The notes beneath the pieces are model-generated. The model saw only the letters and a list, made by a program, of their open reading frames with translations, searched no databases and was not told the origin of the DNA. This document shows positions 18,401 to 26,551 of a stretch of 64,000 bases of DNA, piece after piece. This DNA comes from Hyphomonas chukchiensis (GTDB lineage Bacteria > Pseudomonadota > Alphaproteobacteria > Caulobacterales > Hyphomonadaceae), in assembly GCF_000682695.1 (NCBI RefSeq), contig NZ_AWFG01000019.1, positions 62,001 to 126,000 of the forward strand. Reading direction: 5' to 3'. Position 1 is the first letter of the stretch, and every line of letters begins with the position of its first letter. The position numbers and the translations under genes were made by a program.

Positions 18401-19460
18401 ATTTGCTTTCAGTGTTCCCATCGGTAGCTGGCACCCTTTTCTGCCGGCCAGCCTTGCCAGCCTGAAGGCGCAGGGCGCCGGTGTAAACGTGGCGCTGCTG
18501 GATGCTTCGGACGATCCCCGTGTACGGGCGCTGGCGGATGCACATGATGACTGGCTATCCTATCGGCGTCACGGTCCCGATAAAGGCCAATCGGATGCGA
18601 TTATCGAGGGCTGGAAAAACGTGCCGGGTGACTGGCTCGGCTGGCTGAATGCCGACGATATTCTCATGCCAGGCGCGCTGGACCGCGTGCGTGCGCGGCT
18701 TTCCGAAGCTCCCGATCTTGACGTCATCTATGGTCACAGCAGCATCATCGACGAGACCGGCGCGATGACCGGCTATCATTTCAACGTCGAGCCGCCCGGC
18801 CCGCGCCTGCTACAGGCAGGCATCATTTCGCAGCCCTCGTGCTTCTTCCGCCGATCTGCGTGTGAAGGCGTGGGCGGAGTCAACGTCGACCTCCACTACA
18901 CGATGGACTGGGATCTCTGGATCCGGATGTACGAGGCGGGCGCCAAGTTCGATTTCCTTGATGCCGCCCTATCGATGGTGCTTTGGGGCGAAGACACGAA
19001 GACCGCGTCACTTAACAAGCGTCGTCGGGATGAGTTGCAGGACATCATCCAGCGCCATGCCCCGGAAGACGCGCGTTCGGGCACATTCCGGGCTTTTATC
19101 GTGCATGCTGTCGCCGATCGCCTATGGCCTGCAAGCCTGCGGGAGCGCGTGCGGCGGCGGCTGCGACGCGGCGGTCCCAGCGTGTTTGGCATCCGCGCCG
19201 ATGGACTGGTCCAGCCGAATGCGACGCTTCATCTTGCCCATTATGATCCGCAGTCAAAGACAGGCGTGACGCTTACATTTGACCGCGAGGCAACGGGCCT
19301 GAGCGTGGCGGGATCAGCCAAACTGGACGCTGTCGGCCAAAGAGGTTCCGTGATCGACATTCGGCTGGCCCGGCCACTTCCGGCAGGCGAAACGCTGGCT
19401 TTGAGCCTCTCGCCATCACCGGAGCAAACCGTGCGCTTCCTGCGCGCGGCATGGCGCTGA
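18393..19460 (+). CDS. Glycosyltransferase family 2 protein
   Basis: A 355-residue protein whose ATG at 18393 overlaps the TGA of the preceding glycosyltransferase. The N-terminus FAFSVPIGSWHPFLPASLAS and LGWLNADDILMPGALDRV (a DxD-like NADD motif) mark a GT-A fold, and DVIYGHSSIIDE and MDWDLWIRM fit the same group; the NADD arrangement recalls the first domain of the 2111-residue protein at 29996. The last 110 residues are beta-rich and may be an acceptor-binding module. An in-frame start 30 bases earlier would lie inside the upstream gene and is less likely. It ends 4 bases from the convergent DUF2793 gene. Confidence 0.84.
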   Translation: MAEFAFSVPIGSWHPFLPASLASLKAQGAGVNVALLDASDDPRVRALADAHDDWLSYRRHGPDKGQSDAIIEGWKNVPGDWLGWLNADDILMPGALDRVRARLSEAPDLDVIYGHSSIIDETGAMTGYHFNVEPPGPRLLQAGIISQPSCFFRRSACEGVGGVNVDLHYTMDWDLWIRMYEAGAKFDFLDAALSMVLWGEDTKTASLNKRRRDELQDIIQRHAPEDARSGTFRAFIVHAVADRLWPASLRERVRRRLRRGGPSVFGIRADGLVQPNATLHLAHYDPQSKTGVTLTFDREATGLSVAGSAKLDAVGQRGSVIDIRLARPLPAGETLALSLSPSPEQTVRFLRAAWR

Positions 19461-19464
19461 CGCT

Positions 19465-20481
19465 TCAGCGCAGGAATGTATAAAGCGTGTAGCCGATAGA
19501 GATCCCACGGCGGTTTTCGACAATGAAGCGACCGTCATCGGTGGCCGAGAAATTGATCTTGCCGTCTTCGCCCGTCGTGCCGGACAAGACGCCTGTCTGG
19601 GTGGTGAATGCAGCGCCGTCGGAGAACAGGGTCGTCAGGATAGGGCTGGTCGCCATGCGGGCAAAGAAAAGGGCGACAGGCGCTGAGCTCAGCGAATTTG
19701 GCACGGCCATGATAACAGACCCGTTGATAACCTTTCCGAAGTCCACCGTCGCGACCGTGTCGTCGGCAATCGAGCCGAGGGCAGCGCGCAGTTCCAGCGA
19801 CGAGAGCACTGTGCCGGGTGAGGCGAAGCCCGCAGGAAAGCTGACGGTGCCATCCGCCGCGGAGACCTGCATGCCGGTTGCAAACGTCTCTCCGTCAGGG
19901 CTGACCCGAATCTCGAAATCATCCGAGCCGATCAGGCCGAGTTCGGCGCCAGACTCGTAGCCGGTTTCAAACAGGATGGATGCAGTGTCGGCGGAAGCCG
20001 CCCGGTTGACGGCCTGTCGCACGTCGCCGCTGCCGGGCGTCACATCGTCATGCGAGAAAAGGATGGCGTCAGATTTCACGGCCAGACGGTTCGCGAGGTC
20101 TGGGCCCGTATTTATGCCGATGCGCGCGAGACTGTCGAAGACCAGCGGCGTCCATGCATCGTCAATATAGACGAGCAGCCGGTCTTCGTCCCTTGCCCAT
20201 GCGCGGCAGCCTTCAGGCGGCGCAAGGGTGATCCAGCTGCCATCGACATAAGCGGCGACGTGGGCTGGCTGGAAGGTGGACCAGGCGACACCCGACGCCT
20301 CTGCAGGGAGGATGTAGCAATCGCCGTCTGCCGGGCTCGCCGGCTGTTCAGCCAATACCCGCGACAGCACAGCGAGGCTTGTCATGACATCGAGTGCCTG
20401 CAGCGACTCGTTCAGGGTGACGTGTTTCTGTGCCTGATTGGGCAGGATATAGGGCAGGGCAAGGCGAGAGGTCGAATCCAT
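19465..20481 (-). CDS. DUF2793-domain protein (phage/GTA-associated type)
   Basis: A 338-residue protein that opens with LALPYILPNQAQKHVTLNES and continues with ADGDCYILP and AAYVDGSWITLAP, the marks of DUF2793, a family found in phage tail-region genes and gene-transfer-agent-like clusters of alphaproteobacteria. The C-terminal half is beta-rich and low in charge, as in structural or fibre-like proteins. No other phage gene is present around it. It is last in a minus-strand row starting at 24166; the gap to the dehydrogenase upstream is 83 bases. A role as a surface or glycan-contacting fibre is possible but unproven. Confidence 0.82.
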   Translation of the reverse strand: MDSTSRLALPYILPNQAQKHVTLNESLQALDVMTSLAVLSRVLAEQPASPADGDCYILPAEASGVAWSTFQPAHVAAYVDGSWITLAPPEGCRAWARDEDRLLVYIDDAWTPLVFDSLARIGINTGPDLANRLAVKSDAILFSHDDVTPGSGDVRQAVNRAASADTASILFETGYESGAELGLIGSDDFEIRVSPDGETFATGMQVSAADGTVSFPAGFASPGTVLSSLELRAALGSIADDTVATVDFGKVINGSVIMAVPNSLSSAPVALFFARMATSPILTTLFSDGAAFTTQTGVLSGTTGEDGKINFSATDDGRFIVENRRGISIGYTLYTFLR

Positions 20482-20564
20482 GTGGCACTCCGTGGGACTG
20501 TTTCCCGCAGTGTGCCATGCCCGTGATTGGGTCGGACAAGTTTGCGGCCTCCTGGCCGGAAATG

Positions 20565-21506
20565 TCAGGCCGTACCGAGGAATCCGGCCATCTTGCCGAT
20601 GGCAATACGGCTGACACGTCGCACCGCATCCGCCGAATTAGACCCATTGTGCGATCCAAAAATGCACTGGTCGAAGGCCCGGAAGGGTGAGTCGGCCGGC
20701 AGGGGCTCGACTTCAAACACGTCGAGCGCGGCCGAGTGGACGACGCCGGACTTTAGGCCTTCGAGCAATGCAGTCTCCTGGATCACCGGGCCGCGGGCGA
20801 CATTGACCACGCGAACGCCGGGGCGCAGCTTGCCCAGAAGGTCTGCATTGAACATCCCGCGCGTCTCAGGCGTCAGCGGGCAGGTGAATATCAGGAAGTC
20901 GGCTTCATCAAGGCGGTCGGGCCATTGGGCCGTTTCCACGTCGAGACCTTCGGCGGGCTTGAAGAAGGGATCGTAGACGACGACTTTGCTGCCGCAGGCC
21001 AGGATGCGCTTGGCCGTCTGGCGGCCGATGTCGCCGAAACCGACGAGCGCCACGGTGCGGCCCGTCATGCTGATGCCGCTGGGCTTTGGCCAGGCGTTCT
21101 TCTCACGGATCTCGCGGTCGATGCGATAGGTCTCGCGGGCAAGGCCGAGTGTATAGGTGAGGGCGACATCAGCGACTTCGCCACCGAAAACGCCGGGCGT
21201 GTTTTCGACTGGCAGCCCGAGATCCTTGAAGGCCGCAAAGTCGACATTGTCGACGCCGACGCCCCATTTGACGGCCGCCTTGAGACCAGCTTCCTTCGCC
21301 GATGTCACAACGCGGCGGCTCGCCGGGTCATCTCCGATGATCCAGCCGTCGAAACCGGGCAGCAGGGCAATAAGCTCGTCTTCGCTGAGGACTTGCGACG
21401 TCTTCGCGGGCACGCCTTCCAGGCCATGGGCGGCGAAATCATCTGCAAACTCGGCGAACAGGCCGAGCATGGGCGGGCAGGTAACAAGAATACGGGGCTT
21501 GGACAT
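20565..21506 (-). CDS. D-2-hydroxyacid dehydrogenase (phosphoglycerate dehydrogenase-like)
   Basis: A 313-residue NAD-dependent dehydrogenase of the SerA/LdhA superfamily. It has VGVDNVDF near residue 85, the Rossmann motif VGFGDIGRQTAKRI at about residue 149, the catalytic Arg in NVARGP, and the catalytic His in FGSHNGSN near the end. It lacks the C-terminal ACT domain of housekeeping SerA. Its start touches the stop of the cytidylyltransferase-like gene upstream, so both are made together. In this setting it more likely makes a hydroxyacid or ketoacid used in glycan assembly than serine, but that is inference from the neighbourhood. Confidence 0.88.
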   Translation of the reverse strand: MSKPRILVTCPPMLGLFAEFADDFAAHGLEGVPAKTSQVLSEDELIALLPGFDGWIIGDDPASRRVVTSAKEAGLKAAVKWGVGVDNVDFAAFKDLGLPVENTPGVFGGEVADVALTYTLGLARETYRIDREIREKNAWPKPSGISMTGRTVALVGFGDIGRQTAKRILACGSKVVVYDPFFKPAEGLDVETAQWPDRLDEADFLIFTCPLTPETRGMFNADLLGKLRPGVRVVNVARGPVIQETALLEGLKSGVVHSAALDVFEVEPLPADSPFRAFDQCIFGSHNGSNSADAVRRVSRIAIGKMAGFLGTA

Positions 21507-22216
21507 CAGGCTTCCTCAGGGAGTTTTTCGCCCGCAGCGACGCGCATCAGCAGGGATTCAGCGATGAACCAGTCGGAAATCTCGTCGATATCGACCGATT
21601 GAAGCTTGGGCGTGGGATAGAGCAGGGGGGTTTTGCCGATCCGGGCATTCGTGGCCGCGAAGCTCTGAGGCGTGAACAGGTAGCAGACCGAATTCTCCTC
21701 CATATAGGCAGGCAGGTCCTGTGTCCGGATCAGGTTGTCGGGATCGTGGTTTATGGGGGCGCCCTCGACGGTGTAGAACCGCGTGTGCATTTCGTTGACC
21801 GTGAACAGGGAGTCGGCTTTGCCTGCCTTGAGCGCGCCGAGATAGGTGCCAATCAGGCCTTCGATCATGTCTGGCTGCAGCAGCGGATTGGTCGTGTGGG
21901 TCATCAGGTAATGGTCCGACGGCACGTTGGCGATATCGTCGCCAAGGACAAGATTCATGGATACGAAGTCGCCGCAGAGTTCCGGCTTGCGATCACGAAT
22001 CATGACGCGATCTGATTCGATCAGGCCTTCATCGGCGAGGATCTGGCGCGCATCCGTATTGATGACGACTTTGTCGATTGCAGGCACAGCGAGCAGCGCA
22101 TCAAGTATCCACTGGAAGAGCGGCTTGCCCGCAATCAGTCGGAAATTCTTGGATTTCACACGGGCGCTATGAGCCTTCATCGGCAGGAGGGCGGTGATCT
22201 TGGTATTGTCGGTCAT
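21506..22216 (-). CDS. CMP-sugar synthetase-like protein (acylneuraminate cytidylyltransferase family)
   Basis: A 236-residue nucleotidyltransferase. The N-terminus ALLPMKAHSARVKSKNFR is the CMP-NeuAc synthetase pattern with its basic residues; INTDARQIL, THTTNPLLQPDMIE and the later NEMHTRFY fit the NeuA/PseF/KdsB superfamily. Such enzymes activate 8- or 9-carbon ulosonic acids with CTP. No ulosonic acid synthase was seen beside it. The ATG at 22216 has AGGA 8 to 9 bases ahead and drops 25 unneeded residues given by an earlier in-frame start. It lies between a DUF115-type glycosyltransferase fusion and a hydroxyacid dehydrogenase. The true substrate is unknown. Confidence 0.85.
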   Translation of the reverse strand: MTDNTKITALLPMKAHSARVKSKNFRLIAGKPLFQWILDALLAVPAIDKVVINTDARQILADEGLIESDRVMIRDRKPELCGDFVSMNLVLGDDIANVPSDHYLMTHTTNPLLQPDMIEGLIGTYLGALKAGKADSLFTVNEMHTRFYTVEGAPINHDPDNLIRTQDLPAYMEENSVCYLFTPQSFAATNARIGKTPLLYPTPKLQSVDIDEISDWFIAESLLMRVAAGEKLPEEA

Positions 22217-22306
22217 CTGGTCATTCCTGTCAGGGCGGGTGCATGGGCACGAAGCGCCACGCCCAATACGGCATACGTTGGCGCCCTGCAATCGGGGTTA
22301 CAGGGC

Positions 22307-24166
22307 TCAATCCATAAAGCGGCGAAGGGGAGGCAGACGGCGCGCAAGGCCCTGCCGGACGCGGGCCACGGTCCAGGCATGCTGGCCCCTGCGCCGGTGC
22401 TGGGACGCGGGCGTCCGCGGCGGCAGGCCGTCGGCAGCCTCGCGCAGGAGCGCAAGCAACTCAATGATTGAGGGTTTCGATCCGCTGTCGCGTAAAGGGG
22501 CAATCAGGGCGGCGAGGCGGCGTGCATGAACGATGCAGGACTCGGGTGAAGCGCCGATCAGTTCCTGAAGCTGGTCAGCCAGCATGTGTAGTGACGCGGT
22601 GTCGCCGGTGAGATTTGGAATGAGGGCCGAATAGCGGAATTTGTGGCTGATGGCGCGCATCAGACGCCAATCGGCATCATCGTCACCTTGGCGACCGTCG
22701 GCCTTTTCATAGAGGGCCTCAATTACGCAGTCGAACGGCATCTCGGGATGTTCGACGACCAGTGCTGCCAATCTGGGCCGCCAGACCGTGTCGATGAATT
22801 GCTGGAAGGCCGGATCGCTCGTCGCGTAGATGGCGTTGCCATTGATATGGCGCTTCTCGCGCGGACCGAGGGCGTCGGAGCCACGATAGATGCTGCCGGT
22901 AACCCAGGCGGGTTCTGCACCTTGCAGGTGGCGGTTGATCTGTCCCAGCCAGTCGGGACGGATCGGGACACAATCGGTCTCGATATATAGTGCGTGGCCC
23001 CAGTGACCGCGCACGGCGTCCATGGCCGCGAAGAAGAGGTTGTTGGGTCCGGCACGAAAGCCCTGGTTGGTGCGAGGACCGTGATTTTCGCGGCGGTAGA
23101 TGTCCGCATCTCCGCTCAGGTCGAGCGTCACGAACCTGACCTGGTCGAAGCAGTCGCGCAGGACTGGCTCATTGGTGAGGAAAGCCCGAACCCTCTTTTC
23201 ACAAGCCGCAGCAGCGGCATTGTTGCAGACGAATACAAGATCCGGCCGGCGTTTAGGGGCCGCGCCGAGGAAGGGCGAAAAGGCCGGCTGGGCCCACAGC
23301 CAGAGGTTATCGAGGGCCTGGTCCTGTTCACCTGCTGTGAGAGGGACGATGATGGCACCGAGGCTTGCCTCGTTGAGTAGACTGCCCAGTTCGGCGAAGG
23401 GCAGGATCGCTTCAGCATTCAACCGCGATAAGCGGTTCGCGTTTATCAGGGACACAGGTACCTGCTCGCGCAGGAAATCGTCGCGAACTGCTTCGAAGGC
23501 GGCGATATGCAGTTCCTGGTCATGGCTCTCCGGATTGGGAACCTGAAACGCATCCCCCTGGCGCTGGTAGTCATCGAAAAAATAATTGGGATTGTGCTTG
23601 GGCGTTTCGGTCATGACCAAGCGGAGATCGTCAATAGCTTCCGACTCCGGGAGGCCGTGATAGGTCAAATCTATACCCAGAAGAACGATCTGATCATAGC
23701 CGAGCCAGGCGGCGTAGCGGACCGAATACGCACCTGTGGTGACGAAGGCGTCCTGCCCGGTCCGGAATGCATCGCTGTCGATGAAGGTCAGACCGTGATT
23801 TTGTCCGCGTCGTTTCAGCCAATGAGGGACGAATTCATCCAGAAAACGCACTTTTGGATGATCTGCGAGCCCGGGCTCAAGTTCAAGCATCCGGCCGGAA
23901 AGGAAAAATGAGCTTATCTTGTCTTCTGCGATCAGGCGTAGAATTTCGCTCTTGTGCGTTTCGATGAGCGCATCGTCGAGGCAGGCGTAATGGGTCGGGC
24001 GCCAGTCAATGCGATCCCAGTGCCTGTACGCCGCGTTCATGCCCAGAGTAGCCACACCTGACAGGCGTTCAAAGTCGAAGCCGCGCAGACTTGGACCATT
24101 TCCCAGAACGACAAGCGTGCCAGCGGGCTTGATATCCAAAAGAGTCCGATCGGATGCGGGAGCCAT
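22307..24166 (-). CDS. DUF115/MptE-like domain fused to a glycosyltransferase-like domain
   Basis: A 619-residue protein. Residues 17-250 hold a DUF115 (6-hydroxymethylpterin pyrophosphokinase MptE-like) domain: LGNGPS at 21-26, LGMNAAYRHW at 41-50, and WLGYDQIVLLGIDLTYHG at 154-171. Residues about 305-545 look like a GT-A-type domain, with ALYIETDCVPIRPDWLGQ (an ExD/DxD-like motif) and INGNAIYA. DUF115 is the core of Maf flagellin glycosyltransferases, which transfer nonulosonic acids; the CMP-sugar synthetase-like gene next door fits. The ATG at 24166 has an AAGG site nearby and leaves a 193-base gap to the divergent ABC exporter. An earlier start at 24361 would run into that gene. Confidence 0.78.
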   Translation of the reverse strand: MAPASDRTLLDIKPAGTLVVLGNGPSLRGFDFERLSGVATLGMNAAYRHWDRIDWRPTHYACLDDALIETHKSEILRLIAEDKISSFFLSGRMLELEPGLADHPKVRFLDEFVPHWLKRRGQNHGLTFIDSDAFRTGQDAFVTTGAYSVRYAAWLGYDQIVLLGIDLTYHGLPESEAIDDLRLVMTETPKHNPNYFFDDYQRQGDAFQVPNPESHDQELHIAAFEAVRDDFLREQVPVSLINANRLSRLNAEAILPFAELGSLLNEASLGAIIVPLTAGEQDQALDNLWLWAQPAFSPFLGAAPKRRPDLVFVCNNAAAAACEKRVRAFLTNEPVLRDCFDQVRFVTLDLSGDADIYRRENHGPRTNQGFRAGPNNLFFAAMDAVRGHWGHALYIETDCVPIRPDWLGQINRHLQGAEPAWVTGSIYRGSDALGPREKRHINGNAIYATSDPAFQQFIDTVWRPRLAALVVEHPEMPFDCVIEALYEKADGRQGDDDADWRLMRAISHKFRYSALIPNLTGDTASLHMLADQLQELIGASPESCIVHARRLAALIAPLRDSGSKPSIIELLALLREAADGLPPRTPASQHRRRGQHAWTVARVRQGLARRLPPLRRFMD

Positions 24167-24359
24167 GGGTTGCCTTGGACAATTGGAGTCGCCCTGCTTT
24201 TGCGCGGCTACGCTTGTGGCGTCAATGTGCGCAAGCTGTTTGCGGGTGGCGATGCCTGGCCGAGTGCTGACGGCATCTGTTGACACGATCAACCCGGTCG
24301 GGCACGTCCGAAGTACGATATTGACTGCCTCTTGAATCGTTAGCGAACGGTCTGAAAAC

Positions 24360-25235
24360 ATGAAAATAGATCGTTCAGAGCGGATTGATGAGCGTCATTC
24401 GGCTGTGCGCACCTATGTTCCAGACGCCCGTTTTTCTGCCACGTCATACGAGGCGATCCGCGCGCTTTTCAAGGAAGTTTGGGGCTATCGCTCGCATGTC
24501 GCAAACATGTTCAGCAGCGATTTCCGCAGTAGTTATCGTGGCACGATGTTTGGCATTTTCTGGAACTTTGCCCTGCCGCTGGTGCCGCTGACCGTCTATA
24601 TCTTCCTCGTCAACCTACGCGTGTTTCCGCGGCATGACGGGCTGGCACCGGCCATCTTCATTGGCTTCAACGTTACGATATGGTCCCTGATGACGGGCAT
24701 GATTACTCGCCCGATCCAGGTGCTTAAGAGCCGCAACAAGGAGTCGATGAAGACTTCCCTGCCCATTTCCGTGTCGATCGCGGCGTCCTTCGGACAGCTC
24801 TGTTTCGATACGCTGGTTCGGCTCGGCCTGCTGGTCCTCATGATGATCTATTTCGCGCAGTGGCCGCACCTCAATATATTCGGTTTCGCCGGAGCCTTGC
24901 TCGTCGGGATGGTGTTTTCCCTGTCGCTTGGACTCATCCTGGCGGTTTTCAATGTAATCATTCCGGATACGTCTCGTGTGGTGACGATCCTGCTGCAGTA
25001 CGGTATCTTCATGAGCGGCGTGATCTTTCCGCTAACGTCGCTTGGCGGACTGGTTGTTCTTGAAAAGATCAACCCGTTTGCTGCGGTCATCAAATCATCG
25101 CGAGACTTCTTGTTCACAGGCAGGCATTCGGATTCGATTGTCCTGCTGATATGGGGCGGTATTGCATTCATATTATTCATGATTGCGATGCGCTTCTTCT
25201 ACGTGATGGAGCGCCGCATTAGAGGCATCGATTGA
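24360..25235 (+). CDS. wzm: Polysaccharide ABC transporter permease (Wzm/KpsM type)
   Basis: A 291-residue membrane protein of the ABC-2 type. It has about six hydrophobic segments starting near residue 58, after the motif SDFRSSYRGTMFGIFWN that is typical for O-antigen and capsule permeases, and ends with a short basic tail. With the next gene it would form the channel that carries a lipid-linked polysaccharide across the inner membrane. The stop overlaps the ATPase gene start by 4 bases. It diverges from the DUF115 fusion gene. Confidence 0.94.
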   Translation: MKIDRSERIDERHSAVRTYVPDARFSATSYEAIRALFKEVWGYRSHVANMFSSDFRSSYRGTMFGIFWNFALPLVPLTVYIFLVNLRVFPRHDGLAPAIFIGFNVTIWSLMTGMITRPIQVLKSRNKESMKTSLPISVSIAASFGQLCFDTLVRLGLLVLMMIYFAQWPHLNIFGFAGALLVGMVFSLSLGLILAVFNVIIPDTSRVVTILLQYGIFMSGVIFPLTSLGGLVVLEKINPFAAVIKSSRDFLFTGRHSDSIVLLIWGGIAFILFMIAMRFFYVMERRIRGID

Positions 25236-26551
25236 ATATGACAGAACCCTTCGATTCCGAACTGCCGTTGATGCAGGTAAAGAGCCTAGGAAAGCTTTAT
25301 GCCCGCAAGACAAGCGATACCCGGCGACGTATGTCCCGGATGGCGCGAAACGCCTTCTGGAATATTGGGAAGCCTGGCACAGCCCAGATATCGGGCAGTG
25401 AATTCTGGGCTGTACAGGATGTTTCGTTCGATCTGAAGCGCGGCGAAGCAATCGGGATTATCGGGCTCAATGGGTCGGGCAAAACCACGCTCTTGCGTAT
25501 CCTGGCGGGGCAGCTGCTTCCTGATCAGGGAGAGGTCATGATCCGCGGAACGTCAGCCGCCATGATCGATCTGCAAGCCGGATTTCAGCCGAAGGCCAGT
25601 GGTCGTGAGAACATATATCTTCGCGCTGCCGCCCTTGGCTTCCGGCGGTCCGAAACGGCCGCTCGGGTCCAGGAAATCATTGATTTTTCCGAACTCGAAC
25701 ATGCGATTGACGCGCCGCTTGCCAGCTATTCTTCCGGGATGAAGATGCGGCTTGCTTTCTCGGTCATGGCCATGGTGGCGCCGGAAGTTTTGATCATTGA
25801 CGAGGTTCTTGCCGTCGGCGACTTCCGGTTCCGACAGAAGAGTCTCGCCAAGGTTCGCGAGATGCGCGCCAAGAGCGCATTTGTCTTCGTTTCGCACTCC
25901 ATGGGCGACGTAGGGCGCTTCTGTGATAGAGTCATGGTTATGCACAAGGGAAAGGTCGTTTTTTCCGGCGAGCCCGATGCCGCCATCGCTTATTTCCAGA
26001 CCCTTGAACAGAATACGACAGTCGCCCCTGAAAAGTCTAAATCGCTTATTCCTGCGCCGGTTTCCCGACCGGACATGATCTCGGATTTCGAGTTTGAATG
26101 GCTTGATGCGGCCGGATCTGAGCCGGCCGCTTTCATGGAGGGTGATGCCTTTGGGTTGCGTGTCTCGTTCGTTCTAAAGTACACGCCGCGCAACCTGATC
26201 GTCGGCGTACCGATCTACGATGCCGACGGAAATGTTTTGGCGGGCCTGGCGACAGACGCCGACGGCAGGAAGCTGGAGGCTGAAGCGGGCCAGCGCGTTG
26301 TTCTTGAAATGAAGGCGTCCGATGTCGTGCTTGTGCCTGGACAGTACCGCGCGGCGATTGGCATCACCGACGGGACCGAATTCATGTTCATGGCTGAACT
26401 TTCCGATTTCCTTGTTCGCCATGTCGGACGCAAGAGCTGGGGCGTTGTCTCAATTCCCTTCAAATGGAGCTACTCAGTTGACGGCGTCGCGAAAAACAAA
26501 CCATTGCAGCGCACCGTGAATTCTCTGTTTTCCAAGCGGGCAGATCACTGA
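25232..26551 (+). CDS. wzt: Polysaccharide ABC transporter ATPase with Wzt-type C-terminal domain
   Basis: A 439-residue ATPase. Walker A GLNGSGKTTLL is at about residues 77-87, the signature SSGMKMRLAF near 168, and Walker B VLIIDEVLAVGD near 186. After the ABC domain a beta-rich region from about 275 to 430 (GVPIYDADGNVLAG, VPGQYRAAIGITDG) is a Wzt_C domain, which in E. coli O8/O9a binds the modified non-reducing end of the O-antigen before export. Such a domain predicts that the glycan of this cluster is capped. Its stop shares one base with the start of the two-domain methyltransferase, a good candidate for capping. Confidence 0.94.
   Translation: MNMTEPFDSELPLMQVKSLGKLYARKTSDTRRRMSRMARNAFWNIGKPGTAQISGSEFWAVQDVSFDLKRGEAIGIIGLNGSGKTTLLRILAGQLLPDQGEVMIRGTSAAMIDLQAGFQPKASGRENIYLRAAALGFRRSETAARVQEIIDFSELEHAIDAPLASYSSGMKMRLAFSVMAMVAPEVLIIDEVLAVGDFRFRQKSLAKVREMRAKSAFVFVSHSMGDVGRFCDRVMVMHKGKVVFSGEPDAAIAYFQTLEQNTTVAPEKSKSLIPAPVSRPDMISDFEFEWLDAAGSEPAAFMEGDAFGLRVSFVLKYTPRNLIVGVPIYDADGNVLAGLATDADGRKLEAEAGQRVVLEMKASDVVLVPGQYRAAIGITDGTEFMFMAELSDFLVRHVGRKSWGVVSIPFKWSYSVDGVAKNKPLQRTVNSLFSKRADH

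Noticed and set aside
24167-24361. An N-terminal extension of the DUF115 fusion up to the wzm start
   Set aside because: It would leave no room for divergent promoters, has no domain match, and a better ATG with AAGG is at 24166.
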